In this document: piece after piece, positions 1 through 12,191 of the stretch | How the letters are laid out: every line of letters starts with the position of its first letter | Position numbering within the stretch: the stretch's first letter is position 1 | Assembly: GCF_900119695.1 (NCBI RefSeq) | Contig: NZ_LT632547.1 | Location: forward strand, 868,001-932,000 | DNA from: Actinomyces urinae | Lineage (GTDB): Bacteria > Actinomycetota > Actinomycetes > Actinomycetales > Actinomycetaceae | Length of the DNA: 64,000 nucleotides | Direction of reading: 5' to 3' | Notes under the pieces: model-generated | Told to the model about the DNA's origin: nothing | Databases searched by the model: none | The model's input: only the letters and a program-made list of their open reading frames with translations | Program-made: the position numbers and the translations under genes

Positions 1-756
1 ACCCACCTTAAACAGGAGACCGACCATAACCATGAACACGCCAACTATGAGCATCCAGTCCATGCCCGGGATCATCGGAACCTTGACCGAGATTTCGCTC
101 AGGACCACCGAACCAGAGAAGCCGTACAAGAGCGCGCCACCCATCAGGACGAACGCAGATGCGAATGCACCAAGCAAGAAGTACTTCAACGCAGCCTCCT
201 GTGACAGCTGGCGACGACGGCGAGCCGTTGCCACCAGAATGTACAGAGGCAAGGAGAGCACTTCGAGGGCAACGAACAGCGCTATCAGCGTGTTTGCCGC
301 GGGGAACACCATCATGCCACTAAGAGAGAACAGCACGAGCGGGAAGATTTCCGTACGCTGGTATCCCTTTGCGATCGAGAGGTCTTCATCCGACGAACCG
401 GGACGGTCCGAAGGCTGAGCAGCAAACGCGCCATCGCCCAGCTCGGAACGATCCGCGATTACGAGGAGCGCCAGGAACGCTACAACCAAAAGCAGGGCCT
501 GGGTTGCGAGCGTTAGCGTATCTTCGATGTACTCCCCGTGCGCCAGAGGATTCTGTGCGATCTCAGTCCAACGCGCCACGATAGCCACGAACGAAACCAC
601 TACCGCAATGATCGAAAGCAGAACCTGCGTACCACGGCGGGCCTTGTGCGGCACAAACGCCTCCACAAGGACACCGAGTACAGCGGCTCCCAAAACGATC
701 AGGATCGGGGCAAAAGAAACCCAGGCAATCTGCGGGGCTTGAGTTACAAGATCCAT
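1..756 (-). CDS. nuoN: NADH-quinone oxidoreductase subunit N (partial, C-terminus beyond window)
   Basis: This is an antiporter-like membrane subunit of complex I that contributes to proton pumping. The first 252 codons are present and the gene runs off the left edge. The protein begins MDLVTQAPQIAWVSF and is almost continuously hydrophobic. A charged loop near residues 105-120 (SDRPGSSDEDLS) precedes the conserved NuoN segment ALEVLSLPLYILVA, followed by ALKYFLLGAFASAF. The ATG at 754-756 overlaps the TAA of nuoM by one base (TAATG), so translation is probably coupled. It is the last gene of the nuo operon in the usual order. Confidence 0.95.
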   Translation of the reverse strand, partial: MDLVTQAPQIAWVSFAPILIVLGAAVLGVLVEAFVPHKARRGTQVLLSIIAVVVSFVAIVARWTEIAQNPLAHGEYIEDTLTLATQALLLVVAFLALLVIADRSELGDGAFAAQPSDRPGSSDEDLSIAKGYQRTEIFPLVLFSLSGMMVFPAANTLIALFVALEVLSLPLYILVATARRRRQLSQEAALKYFLLGAFASAFVLMGGALLYGFSGSVVLSEISVKVPMIPGMDWMLIVGVFMVMVGLLFKVG

Positions 757-2333
757 TAGTTGTTGCTCCCTTCCGTGCCATCGAACGAAGTGGACGCTCC
801 GGCGCTGCTAACGAGCTCAATGCGCGGCTGCAGGTGCTCAATAGCACCGTCAGCAACCGGGTTGAGCGCACTTACCAGAGGAGCAGACCAAATACCGAGA
901 ACAACCATCGCAATGATAAGCGGGGCGATCACGCCCTTCTCACGCATGTTCATATCGGTGAACTTCTCTGCATTTGTTGGCGGCCCAGTGAAGATCGCCT
1001 GGTATGGGATCAACAGGTAGAGAGCCGCAAGAACTACACCCAGCACCGCGAATATGGCTGCCAGCGGGTTAATCTTCCACGTGCCAAGAAGCACCATGAA
1101 TTCGGGTACGAAGCCCGACAAGCCGGGGAGCGCAACCGACGCGAGGCCCGCAACTAACCAGGTGCCCGCAATGACCGGAGTTACGCGCTGCATGCCACGG
1201 TAGGCCGCAATCTCACGCGTTCCACCACGCTCAGTGAGGAAGCCAGAGATCAAGAACATCGCCGCGATGGAGACGCCGTGCGCAACCATGTAGAACATGG
1301 CGCCCACCAGGGCCACGTGCGAGCCGATGTAAATACCAAGAACCATGAAACCGAAGTGCGACACGGACGTGAACGAAACGAGTCGCATGAGGTCTTTTTG
1401 GCCAATGGCTGCCAGGCCACCGTAGAGAATCGAAATGACAGCGAGGACGATGATGACCGGAGCGGCCACGCTCGAAGCATTCGGAAAGAGCGGCAGGGCC
1501 AGGGCGATCATTCCGTAGGTGCCGATCTTGTCGAGGACACCGACCAGCAGAACGGACGTGCCCGGCCGAGCAGCCGCAGCGGTATCGGGTAGCCACGTGT
1601 GAACTGGAACCATCGGGGCCTTAATCGCGAATGCGATAAAGAATGAGATGAAGATCCACGTCTCCACGTTCGACGCCATCGGCGTTCCCGCGAGATTTTC
1701 CATAAGGAACGCGTTTGGACCGTGATCTGAAACCACCCACAGGCCAATCACACCGGCAAGCATGATAAGGCCACCAAACAGCGAGTAGAGCAAGAACTTC
1801 AATGCGGCTGCACGAGCGTTCTTGCCACCGAAACGGCCAATCATGAAGTACAGCGGAATCAGCATCGCCTCGAAAGCAATGTAGAACAGAACCACGTCGC
1901 GGGCTGCAAAGATCAGCACCATGAAGCCCTCAAGAATGAGGATCAAAGCCATGTACATGCTGGACTGGCGAGCCTCGTCGCGTTTGCCTGCGTCCTCGCG
2001 CCAACCGGCGATAAGGACAATAGGTACGAGCGCAACCGCGAGGACGATCATCGCCATTGCGAGCTGGTTTACGCCAAGGCCCCAACTGACACCGATCGCC
2101 GGAATCCAATTCTTTGTTTCAGCGAGCTGGTAGGCACTAGCCGCAGACCAGTCGAGGGCGCCTGCAGCCGCAACACCAAGCGCCAGCTCGATGATCGACA
2201 CTACAAGGGCGATGGGGCGACCGATAACGCGCAACGGCGCCACGGTTACCACCAGGATGCCCGCGATCATTGGCAGGGCGATCATAATGGACAGCCACGG
2301 GATTGAAGCTGCCGAGATAACTTGCATTTCCAT
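756..2333 (-). CDS. nuoM: NADH-quinone oxidoreductase subunit M
   Basis: Antiporter-like proton-pumping subunit of complex I, 525 aa, the usual length. Hallmarks visible are the intramembrane glutamate E155 in AFEAMLIPLYFMIG, K238 in FAIKAPMVPVHTWLPD with H245, and K269 in GVLDKIGTYGM. These are the charged residues that relay protons in this family. About 14 hydrophobic segments can be read. It lies 15 bases downstream of nuoL and overlaps nuoN by one base. Confidence 0.97.
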   Translation of the reverse strand: MEMQVISAASIPWLSIMIALPMIAGILVVTVAPLRVIGRPIALVVSIIELALGVAAAGALDWSAASAYQLAETKNWIPAIGVSWGLGVNQLAMAMIVLAVALVPIVLIAGWREDAGKRDEARQSSMYMALILILEGFMVLIFAARDVVLFYIAFEAMLIPLYFMIGRFGGKNARAAALKFLLYSLFGGLIMLAGVIGLWVVSDHGPNAFLMENLAGTPMASNVETWIFISFFIAFAIKAPMVPVHTWLPDTAAAARPGTSVLLVGVLDKIGTYGMIALALPLFPNASSVAAPVIIVLAVISILYGGLAAIGQKDLMRLVSFTSVSHFGFMVLGIYIGSHVALVGAMFYMVAHGVSIAAMFLISGFLTERGGTREIAAYRGMQRVTPVIAGTWLVAGLASVALPGLSGFVPEFMVLLGTWKINPLAAIFAVLGVVLAALYLLIPYQAIFTGPPTNAEKFTDMNMREKGVIAPLIIAMVVLGIWSAPLVSALNPVADGAIEHLQPRIELVSSAGASTSFDGTEGSNN

Positions 2334-2348
2334 CAGTTTCCTCCGCTC

Positions 2349-4322
2349 TTAAATCCGCGTTGCCAAAATGACGACTAGAGCTAGTAGAACGCCACCTGAC
2401 ACGTACGCCGCGTAGGAGCGGACATAGCCGGTTTGTGCCTTCGATATGGCCCGTCCGGTGCCAGCCGCAAGTTTTGCAAGACCGCGGACGATGCCGTCTA
2501 CGAAGGAGTGATCTGCCGCGGTCACGCCGCGCATGAGCGCCTGGCCGGGAACCATGAACAGGCCTTCGTTGAGTTGATCCTGGTACAGGTCGTTGCGTGC
2601 CGCGTGAACCAGGGCTCCCGCTGCGGGCACGGCCTGCGATACCTCTTCACGTCCGTACTTCTTCCAGGCGTACAGCGCGCCGATAATCACGACGAGGAGG
2701 ACGAGCACCTGGATTGCAATAACCGGTAGTACTGGCTCTGCGTGCACTGTCTCTCCAGTGACCGGCTCAAGCCAGGTAACGAACGTCGAGTTGATCGTGA
2801 GGAGGCCGCCGAGGAACACTGCTCCAACCGCGAGGATAATCATCGGAACCGTCATGAGCGGCGATGACTCGTGCGGCTGGATGGGCTCCCCCGCCATCGT
2901 CTTGGTCCAGCGGGCCTTGCCGTGGAACGTCATGAAGAACAGGCGAGACATGTAGAACGCGGTGATTCCCGCACCAACCAGGGCAACCGTGCCAAAGATC
3001 CAGCCGGGCCAAGAGGCCTCAATGTTGCCGAAGTTACTGGCCGCGAAAGCTGCCTCGATAATCGGATCCTTTGACCAGAAGCCGGAGAATGGCGGTACGC
3101 CAAGGATTGCGAGCCAGCCCATCATGAAGGTGATCCACGTGATCTTCATGGCTCCCTTCAGGGCACCGAAGTTACGCATGTTCACCTGGTTGTCCATCGC
3201 GTGCATCACCGAACCGGCACCAAGGAACATGAGCGCCTTGAAGAAGCCGTGGGTGAACAGGTGGAAGATCGCGAACGCCCAGCCGATTGGGCCTAGGCCT
3301 GCACCGAGCATCATGTACCCGATTTGGGACATCGTGGATGCCGCAAGCACCTTCTTGATGTCATCCTTCGCGGTACCGATGATCGCTCCGAACAGGAGGG
3401 TGATTGCACCTACGATTGCCACTACGGTTGCGGCAATCGGGGCTTGCACATAGACGGCGCCGGAGCGCACGATCAGGTAGACGCCAGCGGTAACCATCGT
3501 TGCCGCGTGGATGAGGGCGGAGACCGGCGTGGGGCCGGCCATGGCGTCGCCCAACCAGGCTTGCAACGGGAACTGTGCGGACTTACCGGTTGCGGCAAGA
3601 AGCAGGAACAGGCCGATCAGAGTTGCCGCGCCCTGCGATGCGCCAGTTACCTCGGCCGCTACCGTGCGGAAGTCCACAGAGCTGAACTGGGCGAACATGA
3701 CCATCATGGCCGCCAGCAAGCCCATGTCACCAACACGGTTCATGACGAACGCCTTCTTAGCTGCCGTGGCGTATTCGGGAACGTAGTTCCAGAAGCCGAT
3801 CAGCAGGTAGGAGGCCAAGCCGACGCCTTCCCAACCGACGAACAGGATCGCGTAAGAATTGCCGAGCACGAGGATCAGCATGGCCGCGATAAAGAAGTTC
3901 AGGTAGGCAAAGAACCTGCGGCGGTCTTTGTCGTGTTCCATGTACGCAATCGAGTACACGTGGATGAGCGAGCCAACGAACGTGACCAGCATGACGAACG
4001 TCATCGACAGCGGGTCCATGAGAAGCCCGAAGTTTACCGTGAAGTCGCCAGCTGGGATCCACTCGAATAGGTTCATCTCCATCGAGCGTTCGGAGGGGGC
4101 CACGCCGAGCATCTGAATGATGATGGCGAGGCCGATGCCGAACGAGGACCAGGATGCGAGGACGGCAAGCCAGTGGCCCCACCTGTCAGACACGCGCCCC
4201 AGTAGGAGCAGAAGGATAGAAACCGCGAGTGGGATCGCGATCATCAACCAGCCCAGTGATGCTACGCCGGAGACCGCTGCGGCCTCAACGGGTGCCTGGG
4301 GAAGAAGCATGGAGTAGTTCAC
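2349..4322 (-). CDS. nuoL: NADH-quinone oxidoreductase subunit L
   Basis: Largest antiporter-like subunit of complex I, 657 aa. Its C-terminal lateral helix is known in the family to brace the membrane arm. The sequence shows FVGWEGVGLASYLLIGFW (conserved glutamate), AAKKAFVMNRVGDMG, LQAWLGDAMAGPTPVSALIHAATMVTAGVYL (conserved HAATMV) and a final membrane anchor, YVSGGVLLALVVILATRI. The gap to nuoK is 10 bases and to nuoM 15 bases. Membrane location is clear from the hydropathy. Confidence 0.97.
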   Translation of the reverse strand: MNYSMLLPQAPVEAAAVSGVASLGWLMIAIPLAVSILLLLLGRVSDRWGHWLAVLASWSSFGIGLAIIIQMLGVAPSERSMEMNLFEWIPAGDFTVNFGLLMDPLSMTFVMLVTFVGSLIHVYSIAYMEHDKDRRRFFAYLNFFIAAMLILVLGNSYAILFVGWEGVGLASYLLIGFWNYVPEYATAAKKAFVMNRVGDMGLLAAMMVMFAQFSSVDFRTVAAEVTGASQGAATLIGLFLLLAATGKSAQFPLQAWLGDAMAGPTPVSALIHAATMVTAGVYLIVRSGAVYVQAPIAATVVAIVGAITLLFGAIIGTAKDDIKKVLAASTMSQIGYMMLGAGLGPIGWAFAIFHLFTHGFFKALMFLGAGSVMHAMDNQVNMRNFGALKGAMKITWITFMMGWLAILGVPPFSGFWSKDPIIEAAFAASNFGNIEASWPGWIFGTVALVGAGITAFYMSRLFFMTFHGKARWTKTMAGEPIQPHESSPLMTVPMIILAVGAVFLGGLLTINSTFVTWLEPVTGETVHAEPVLPVIAIQVLVLLVVIIGALYAWKKYGREEVSQAVPAAGALVHAARNDLYQDQLNEGLFMVPGQALMRGVTAADHSFVDGIVRGLAKLAAGTGRAISKAQTGYVRSYAAYVSGGVLLALVVILATRI

Positions 4323-4332
4323 CTTTCCTCCC

Positions 4333-4632
4333 TCAGTGCTTCAGTAGGTTGACCTCATCGACCGAGGTGGTGCGACGAGATCGGAAGATGGACACGATGA
4401 TTGCGAGGCCAACCACGACCTCGGCGGCGGCAACGATCATGACGAAGAACGCCATCACCTGGCCGGTGAAATCACCGTAAATGCGGGCAAAAGTGATGAG
4501 GGTGAGGTTCGCGGAGTTCAGCATCAGCTCAACCCCCATCAGTGAGATCACTGCGGAGCGGCGAATCATTACCACTGCGGCGCCGATCGAGAAGAGGATC
4601 ATTGCCAAGATGATGTAGTACGAGATGCTCAC
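4333..4632 (-). CDS. nuoK: NADH-quinone oxidoreductase subunit K
   Basis: Small three-helix membrane subunit of complex I, 99 aa, normal size. It carries the two buried glutamates of the proton path: [14 protein letters not shown] and [17 protein letters not shown]. The start is a GTG (4630-4632) that overlaps the nuoJ stop TGA in the arrangement GTGA. It is followed 10 bases later by nuoL. Confidence 0.96.
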   Translation of the reverse strand: MSISYYIILAMILFSIGAAVVMIRRSAVISLMGVELMLNSANLTLITFARIYGDFTGQVMAFFVMIVAAAEVVVGLAIIVSIFRSRRTTSVDEVNLLKH

Positions 4633-5597
4633 TGCTCATCCTCCTTAACTTCGGGCTCGCCGGCTTCGATTTCGGGGCGGGCCTCGTACTGGAGGAGACC
4701 GTCCGGGGCTTCCTCGCCGGCCATGCCCCACGTGCGCGCATGCTCTACGCTCTGGGTGGCGGCGACGCCGTGGTACGGGTGCTCCGGCTGCTTGCCCAGG
4801 GCTTGCTCTCCGAGCGAACGCGCGAGTTCCGGATCGAGCGAACCGAGCGAGCGGTCAAGACCGCGCACACGCACAACGCGCGGGATCGATTCTTCAACCG
4901 GCTTGTGGGTCTCACCGGAAATAGCACCGACGTCAAATGCGGTGGAGCGAGCGAACACACCGGGCGCAGTGTACTGGCCGATGTGGCGGCCGGTTTCTGC
5001 GTAAGCGGACATCTTCGCGTCAACTACCTGCTTTTGCGTGCGCTTCGGGGAGAGGCGATCGCCATGCGTTAGGAGGACCGCGCCAACGGCTGCGGTGATC
5101 AGTAGCGCACCGGCGAGTTCCATCGAGAACCAGTAGTTGGAGAACAGGGCAAGTGCCAGATTCTCAACCGGAGCGTTCGAGTAGGGATCAACCCCGAACT
5201 CCTTGACCGCCGGGAGATTTGCCTTCCAAACCACTGCGGAGAGGGCGAACGCCATGGCGCCGGCGCCAATCACAGCGAGGACAATGTTGCCTCGTCTTTG
5301 GTTCTGGTAGTTATCCGTTGCCTGCAGGCCAATCATCATGAGGACGAACAGGAACAGCATCATGATCGCGCCCGTGTAGACCACGACCTGAACAACACCC
5401 ATGAAGGGCGCTCCCTGCGCGAAGTAGAGGACGGAGAGGCCAAGCATGACCAGCACCATCGACAACGCCGCGTAGGCCGCCTTCTTGAAGAAGAGGACAC
5501 CCAGGGCGCCGAGAACCATGATTGCGGCGGTGATCCAGAAGAGGACTGTCTCACCGGTGCCGATCGTGGCTACTGCATCAATTGGGGTCGGGTTCAC
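4629..5597 (-). CDS. nuoJ: NADH-quinone oxidoreductase subunit J with long C-terminal tail
   Basis: Membrane subunit of complex I. Residues 15-177 form five hydrophobic segments, including the conserved [20 protein letters not shown] helix that undergoes the pi-bulge transition in characterised enzymes. Residues 178-322 are a hydrophilic, charged tail of about 145 residues (for example [20 protein letters not shown] and an acidic end, EVKEDEQ) that minimal NuoJ proteins lack. Extended NuoJ proteins occur in actinobacteria; the role of the tail is not known to me. The start is GTG at 5595-5597, overlapping the nuoI stop as GTGA. Confidence 0.93.
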   Translation of the reverse strand: MNPTPIDAVATIGTGETVLFWITAAIMVLGALGVLFFKKAAYAALSMVLVMLGLSVLYFAQGAPFMGVVQVVVYTGAIMMLFLFVLMMIGLQATDNYQNQRRGNIVLAVIGAGAMAFALSAVVWKANLPAVKEFGVDPYSNAPVENLALALFSNYWFSMELAGALLITAAVGAVLLTHGDRLSPKRTQKQVVDAKMSAYAETGRHIGQYTAPGVFARSTAFDVGAISGETHKPVEESIPRVVRVRGLDRSLGSLDPELARSLGEQALGKQPEHPYHGVAATQSVEHARTWGMAGEEAPDGLLQYEARPEIEAGEPEVKEDEQ

Positions 5598-6286
5598 TTA
5601 CTCTCGCCTCCTTCGGATTCCAAGCTAGCGAGAGCCATTTCGTTCTTTTCTGCGGCCTGCGCAGCGGCCTCCAGGGTTGGATCGTCTGGGCGGTGTTCAC
5701 GCACCCATTCAACCTGCGCCTTGGTTGGGCCGGTTACGGCGCCGCGGTAGTAGTCACCATCGGAGAGCCCCTCCACCATCGGGTGCGGAGCGGCAAGCAT
5801 GCCTTCTTCCATCGGCGCGAGGATCTGATCCTTCTCGAAGATCAGGTCGCGGCGGTGGTAGTCGGCAAGTTCGAAATCATTACCCATCGTGAGGGCGCGC
5901 GTGGGGCACGCCTCGATGCACAATCCACAGAAAATGCAACGCAGGTAGTTGACCTGGTAGACGCGCCCAAAGCGCTCACCCGGAGCGTACTGGGCCTGTG
6001 GAGTGTTATTGGCCGCCTCGACGAGGATCGCGTCCGCTGGACATGCCCATGCGCAAAGCTCGCAGCCAATGCACTTTTCGAGGCCGTCCGCGTAGCGGTT
6101 CAGCTGGTGGCGGCCGTGGAAGCGCGGCTGCACGAAGGGACCCTCAAACGGGTACTGCTCCGTAACTACCGGGCGGAACATCGATGAGATGGTTACGCCA
6201 AAACCTGCCACCGGGGCGAACAGGTTGCCCCAGAAGCCCTTCGGATCGTGCTCGTAGAGCATCTCTTCGTTCTTGTCTTTACTCAT
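5594..6286 (-). CDS. nuoI: NADH-quinone oxidoreductase subunit I (two [4Fe-4S] clusters)
   Basis: Ferredoxin-like subunit of complex I that carries clusters N6a and N6b and passes electrons toward NuoB. The two motifs are [12 protein letters not shown] and [12 protein letters not shown], each with the CxxCxxCxxxCP pattern. I place the start at the ATG at 6284-6286 ([14 protein letters not shown]), giving 230 aa. The frame is open 159 bases further upstream, but that stretch lies inside nuoH and reads as Arg/Pro-rich nonsense. The gene overlaps the nuoH 3' end by eight bases. Confidence 0.95.
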   Translation of the reverse strand: MSKDKNEEMLYEHDPKGFWGNLFAPVAGFGVTISSMFRPVVTEQYPFEGPFVQPRFHGRHQLNRYADGLEKCIGCELCAWACPADAILVEAANNTPQAQYAPGERFGRVYQVNYLRCIFCGLCIEACPTRALTMGNDFELADYHRRDLIFEKDQILAPMEEGMLAAPHPMVEGLSDGDYYRGAVTGPTKAQVEWVREHRPDDPTLEAAAQAAEKNEMALASLESEGGESK

Positions 6287-7607
6287 CGCGCACTTCCTTC
6301 TGATCAGTTGCGGCGGTGGCGGCCGGCACCAAACCCGCCCGTGGGGACGGGGGGAGCTGCTGGCCGGGTAGAGGCGGTACCGGGTAGCCGCCCGCGAACG
6401 GGTCAAACTCCTCGTCCGCCTTGACTTCAGGCTCGGGGCGATCAAACAGCCACAGGATGATCATGACAACGAGGAACACCGCCACGATTCCGCCCGTGAT
6501 TGCGAGGAGCGAATCCGTTACCCACATGCGCACGCCCTGCAGCGTTGCAACAAGAACCAGCCAGACGAGGGAGGTTGGGATCAGGATCTTCCATCCGAGC
6601 TTCATGAACTGGTCGTAGCGGAAACGCAGGAGCGTACCGCGGATCCAGACCATGCTAAAGAAGAAGAGCCACATCTTCAGGTTGAACCACAGGAAGCCCC
6701 ACCAGCCGGAGTTGAAGTCGATAAATGGAACGTAAGACAGACCAAACGGTGCATGCCAGCCGCCGAGGAACACCGTGGTTGCAACAGCGGACACGTTGAA
6801 CATGTTGATGTATTCGGACAGGTAGTACCAGCCGAACTTCATCGACGAGTATTCGGTCATGTGACCGGCAACGAGTTCACCTTCTGCTTCCGGAAGGTCA
6901 AACGGGAGGCGGTTTACTTCGCCCACCATCGAGATGAAGTAGACGATGAACGCGGGCAGGAGGGCAAATGCCCACCAAACGCTGTGCTGTGCAGCAACGA
7001 TTTCTGAGGTAGACATGGAGCCGACCACGAGGAAGACGGACACGAGCGAGAGGCCCATCGCAAGTTCGTAGGAGATGACCTGCGCGGCAGCGCGGACCGA
7101 GCCGAGGAGCGGCAGGGTGGAACGCGTTGACCAGCCGCCTAGGACCGTGCCGTAAAGACCGATCGATGCGATCGCGAGGATGTAGAGGATCGCGATTGGG
7201 GTGTCAGCCATCTGCAGAGGCGTGGAGCGGCCGAACATGTTCACGTTCGGGCCCATGGGGATGACCGCTAGCACCATGAATGCGGAGAACGCGGAAATAG
7301 CGGGGGCAACGAAGTAGATGAACTTCTCTGCCTTGTCCGTCCAAATGTCCTCCTTGAACAGGAGCTTCACGGCGTCCGCGAATGCTTGGAACAAGCCGAG
7401 CGGGCCTGCAACATTCGGGCCGGGACGCGTTTGCATACGACCAAGACCACGTCGTTCAACCCAGAGCGCCATGATCACTGACATGATCAGGAATAGCACG
7501 ATGAACAGGGCCTTAAGTAGGCTCAGCCACCACGTCTCTTCGCTGAAGTCAGCCGGCGCGGTTGTCGGTGGAGCAAACGGCGTAAGAGTTAGCGCAAGAG
7601 TACTCAC
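6279..7607 (-). CDS. nuoH: NADH-quinone oxidoreductase subunit H
   Basis: Membrane subunit at the quinone-binding interface of complex I. It has 442 aa and a soluble Pro-rich C-terminal tail of about 60 residues, longer than in E. coli. Conserved stretches are [17 protein letters not shown] near residue 49, [20 protein letters not shown], and the acidic loop [15 protein letters not shown] that lines the quinone channel. The start codon is GTG at 7605-7607 within GTGA, overlapping the nuoG stop. Confidence 0.95.
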   Translation of the reverse strand: MSTLALTLTPFAPPTTAPADFSEETWWLSLLKALFIVLFLIMSVIMALWVERRGLGRMQTRPGPNVAGPLGLFQAFADAVKLLFKEDIWTDKAEKFIYFVAPAISAFSAFMVLAVIPMGPNVNMFGRSTPLQMADTPIAILYILAIASIGLYGTVLGGWSTRSTLPLLGSVRAAAQVISYELAMGLSLVSVFLVVGSMSTSEIVAAQHSVWWAFALLPAFIVYFISMVGEVNRLPFDLPEAEGELVAGHMTEYSSMKFGWYYLSEYINMFNVSAVATTVFLGGWHAPFGLSYVPFIDFNSGWWGFLWFNLKMWLFFFSMVWIRGTLLRFRYDQFMKLGWKILIPTSLVWLVLVATLQGVRMWVTDSLLAITGGIVAVFLVVMIILWLFDRPEPEVKADEEFDPFAGGYPVPPLPGQQLPPSPRAGLVPAATAATDQKEVRDE

Positions 7608-10164
7608 CGGTTCACCTCCGTATTGGCTGCGATGGATACAACGGAACCATTTTTGGCGCCGAGAGTTTCATGAACGTGCGAGCCTGCCGAACATTCGGGC
7701 AGCCACACAACGTCCTCGGGTAGGTCAGTCACAGCAACCGGAAGGGTGATCGTGCCTCGTGACGTCGAAACATTTACGAGGTCGCCTTCGGCTACGCCGA
7801 TTGCCTGCATGGTTGCTACGCTCATGCGGGCAACGGATCGGCGGGCAGTGCCGGCCAGCTCAGGAGCGAAGTCTTGCATCCGGCCTTCGTCGAGCATGAG
7901 CTTGTGGGTGGCGAGGACGGCATTGCCAGCGCCGGGTGCCTGCACGGGGGCGGGCGAGATTGCCGGGCTGTCGATGCGCGAGCCATCCCATTCCATGAGC
8001 TCGTTGATTTCGGCGTGCGTGTCCTTCAGGGTTTCAACGCCCAGGTTCACGCCCATCAGGCCTGCGAGGCGGTGTAGCACTTCGCGGTCGGTTAGCGCGC
8101 GGGTTGCAAGGGCCTGGCCAAAGGGGCGTAGGCGGCCTTCCCAGTTGATGAATGTGCCGTTCTTTTCGGTGACCGGCGCAACGGGGAACACAACGTCTGC
8201 CATTTCGGTCAGATCTGTGCGGCGAACTTCCAAAGCAACCACAAATCCGGACTTTTCAATCGCGGACTTCAGGTTCTCCGGGTCAGTTACGTCGCGCGAG
8301 TCAACGCCGCCAAGGATCATCGCTGAACGAGGATCAGTTGCGGCCTCGGCCAGAATGTCTACCGTGCACTTGGTTGGATCCGACGGAAGTTTGGCTCCCC
8401 ACACAGCTTCCATGTCGATGCGGGCACCGGCGTCCGCTGCACAGCGGCCAAATGGAAGCAGGTTCGGGTTCAAGCCAACCTCTAGGCCACCTCGTTCGCC
8501 GGCACGGCGTGGGATCCACGCGATGCGTGCACCCGTGCGGTCCGCGAGGCGGGCAACGGCGGTGTAAAGGCCGGGAATCTCCACGGCGCGTTCGCCAACA
8601 ACGATCACACCATTTGCAAGTTCAGTTGCGAGGTCGCCGCTTACTGCGTCGAGCACCTCGGGTTCAGTGCCGGGAGCTGCGCGAAGAAGATCGGCGTTCA
8701 TCTTGCGAGTGGAAGGGGTGGTCATCGGAGCGACCACGGAAACCTTAACGGAACCGGCCAGTGCGCCCTTGCGCAACCGCAAGAAAACATTTCCAGCTTC
8801 ATCTTCGGCCTCGAGGCCAACGATGAGAACGCGGCCGGCCTTCTCAAGATCCTTGTAGGTCATGCCCAGGCCAGTGCCGGCAACGCGCGTGCCAAGGAAC
8901 TTCGTTTCCTCAAGCGAGGTGGCGCGTACGCGGCCATCAACCTGGTTGGTGTTCATGACGATGCGCGCGAACTTAGACCACGCGTAGCCGTCTTCAACCG
9001 TGAGGCGGCCACCGGGCAAAAGTACCGTCTTGCCGGCTTCACGGGCTTCCTTCAAGCCGCGAGCCGCGCGGTCAAGCGCATCCTCCCAAGAGGTGGGAAC
9101 GAGCTTGCCGTCCTCGCGAACCAGCGGAGCGGTCAGGCGATCTGCGCCGGTGCTCCAGGTGAATGCGAAGCGATCCTTGTCGGTGATCCACTCTTCATTG
9201 ACGTCAGCGTCCTCACCCGCCAGAACGCGAACAACCTCACCGCGGCGAATGTCGATACGCGTTGCGGCGCCAGAGGCGTCGTGCGGAGAGACGGACGGCG
9301 TCGATACGAGGTCGAACGGACGTCCCCTGAAACGGTACGAGGTGGACGTGAGCGCACCCACCGGGCAGATCTGAATGGTGTTACCCGAGAAGTAGGAGGC
9401 GAATGGGCGCCCGGATGTGTCGGCTTCCGCGGCGCCAACCGGGCCGGCGTTTAGGCCCGACTCGTAACCGGGGTTACCAAACGGGCCAGCAAAACCTTCG
9501 TCACTATTGGTGTTCGAAGCATCGCTATGGAAGCCGAGGACGGCAGTGTCAAAGCGTCCAACCTGCTCCCCCATGAACTGGTGGTCCTCGGTTGGAGCGG
9601 TGCCGCCGCCGCGACCCTGCAGGTCAATGAAGGCGTCGCCCGCAATCTGCTTCGAAAAACGCGTGCAGCGCTGACACAGGATGCAACGCTCCCGGTCAAG
9701 CGCGATCTGAGTCGACAGCTTGATTGGCTTCACGAACGTGCGCTTGGCATCATCGAAACGCGAAATCTCACGGCCCTCGGACATTGCCTGGTTCTGTAGC
9801 GGGCATTCGCCGCCCTTGTCACAGATCGGGCAGTCCAGCGGGTGGTTGATCAGGAGGAACTCCATCACACCCTTCTGGGCCTTCTCGGCTACCTCGGACG
9901 TGCGCTGAGTTTTTACCACCATGCCGGGCATGACCGTCATCGTGCACGAGGCCTGCGGCTTAGGGAAGGGACGCAACTCGCCGGAGCGATCAGGCGCCGC
10001 TACCTCAACCAAACACTGGCGGCACGCGCCAGCCGGAGCCAAAAGCGGATGATCGCAAAAACGCGGTATGCGGATACCGACCTGCTCGGCAGCGCGGATG
10101 ATAAGCGTACCCTTCGGGACGGACACCTCAGTGTCGTCGATAGTGAGAGTTACCAACTCCTCAC

Positions 10165-10168
<4 letters not shown>
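7604..10168 (-). CDS. nuoG: NADH-quinone oxidoreductase subunit G
   Basis: Large iron-sulfur subunit of the peripheral arm, 854 aa. The N-terminus is a [2Fe-2S] ferredoxin domain (IPRFCDHPLLAPAGACRQCLVEV). It is followed by the His-ligated [4Fe-4S] motif HPLDCPICDKGGECPLQN and the CILCQRCTRFSKQI motif. The rest is a molybdopterin-oxidoreductase-like fold without catalytic function in this family (ADVVFPVAPVTEKNGTFINWEGR). The start is ATG at 10166-10168, overlapping the nuoF stop as ATGA. It passes electrons from NuoF/NuoE to NuoI. Confidence 0.95.
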
Positions 10169-11498
<1,330 letters not shown>

Positions 11499-11499
<1 letters not shown>

Positions 11500-12191
11500 T
11501 AGTTGCCCTCCTCAACCTGCGGGGTCGTGCCAGTAGCTTCAGGAGCCACCCAGCCCTTCTCCTTCGCGATCTTCAAACCGCGTAGTGACGCCGGTCCAGC
11601 AGACGGGCCCTCATCAACGAGGCCATCTTCAAAACCGGCTAGGAGCCTAGAGATTTCCTTGAACGTGGGCACCTGCTCAGGACCGCGCGTGGACTTGATC
11701 GGGCGGCCGGCCTCAATATCATCCACTAGGGCGATCGTTGATTCTGGCGTCTGGTTGTCGAAAAACTCCCAGTTGACCATCACCACGGGCGCGTAGTCAC
11801 AAGCTGCGTTGCACTCAAGGCGCTCCAGCGTGATCTTGCCATCCGCCGTGGTTTCGTCGTGGCCCACTCCGAGATGACCGGAAACGGCCTCCCAAATCTG
11901 GTCCCCTCCCATCACAGCGCACAGGGCGTTCGTGCACACGCCCACGTTGTATTCACCGTTGGGGTGGCGCTTGTACTGCGTGTAGAACGTGGCAACAGCA
12001 GAAACCTCCGGGCGAGTAATCCCCAGAGTCTCAGCGCAAAAAGCCACGCCATCAGCAGAAATGTAGCCGTCCACTGACTGCACCAAGTGCAGCATGGGCA
12101 AAAGTGCCGAACGTTCGTGGCCCTTCGGGTAGCGCGCCATAATCGCAGCGGCATCAGCGCGCAGGCGCTCCAAAACTTCGTCGCTGTACAT
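11499..12191 (-). CDS. nuoE: NADH-quinone oxidoreductase subunit E
   Basis: Thioredoxin-fold [2Fe-2S] subunit (cluster N1a) of the NADH dehydrogenase module, 230 aa. Ligand motifs are VGVCTNALCAVMGG and LECNAACDYAPVVMVN. The C-terminal 60 residues (after LLAGFEDG) are a low-complexity extension ending TGTTPQVEEGN. Its ATG (12189-12191) overlaps the nuoD stop by one base (TGATG). Confidence 0.96.

Noticed and set aside
3324-4070. 248-codon plus-strand frame inside nuoL
   Set aside because: Antisense shadow of a strongly conserved subunit; composition (D, H, E, Q rich) mirrors codon bias, not a protein family.
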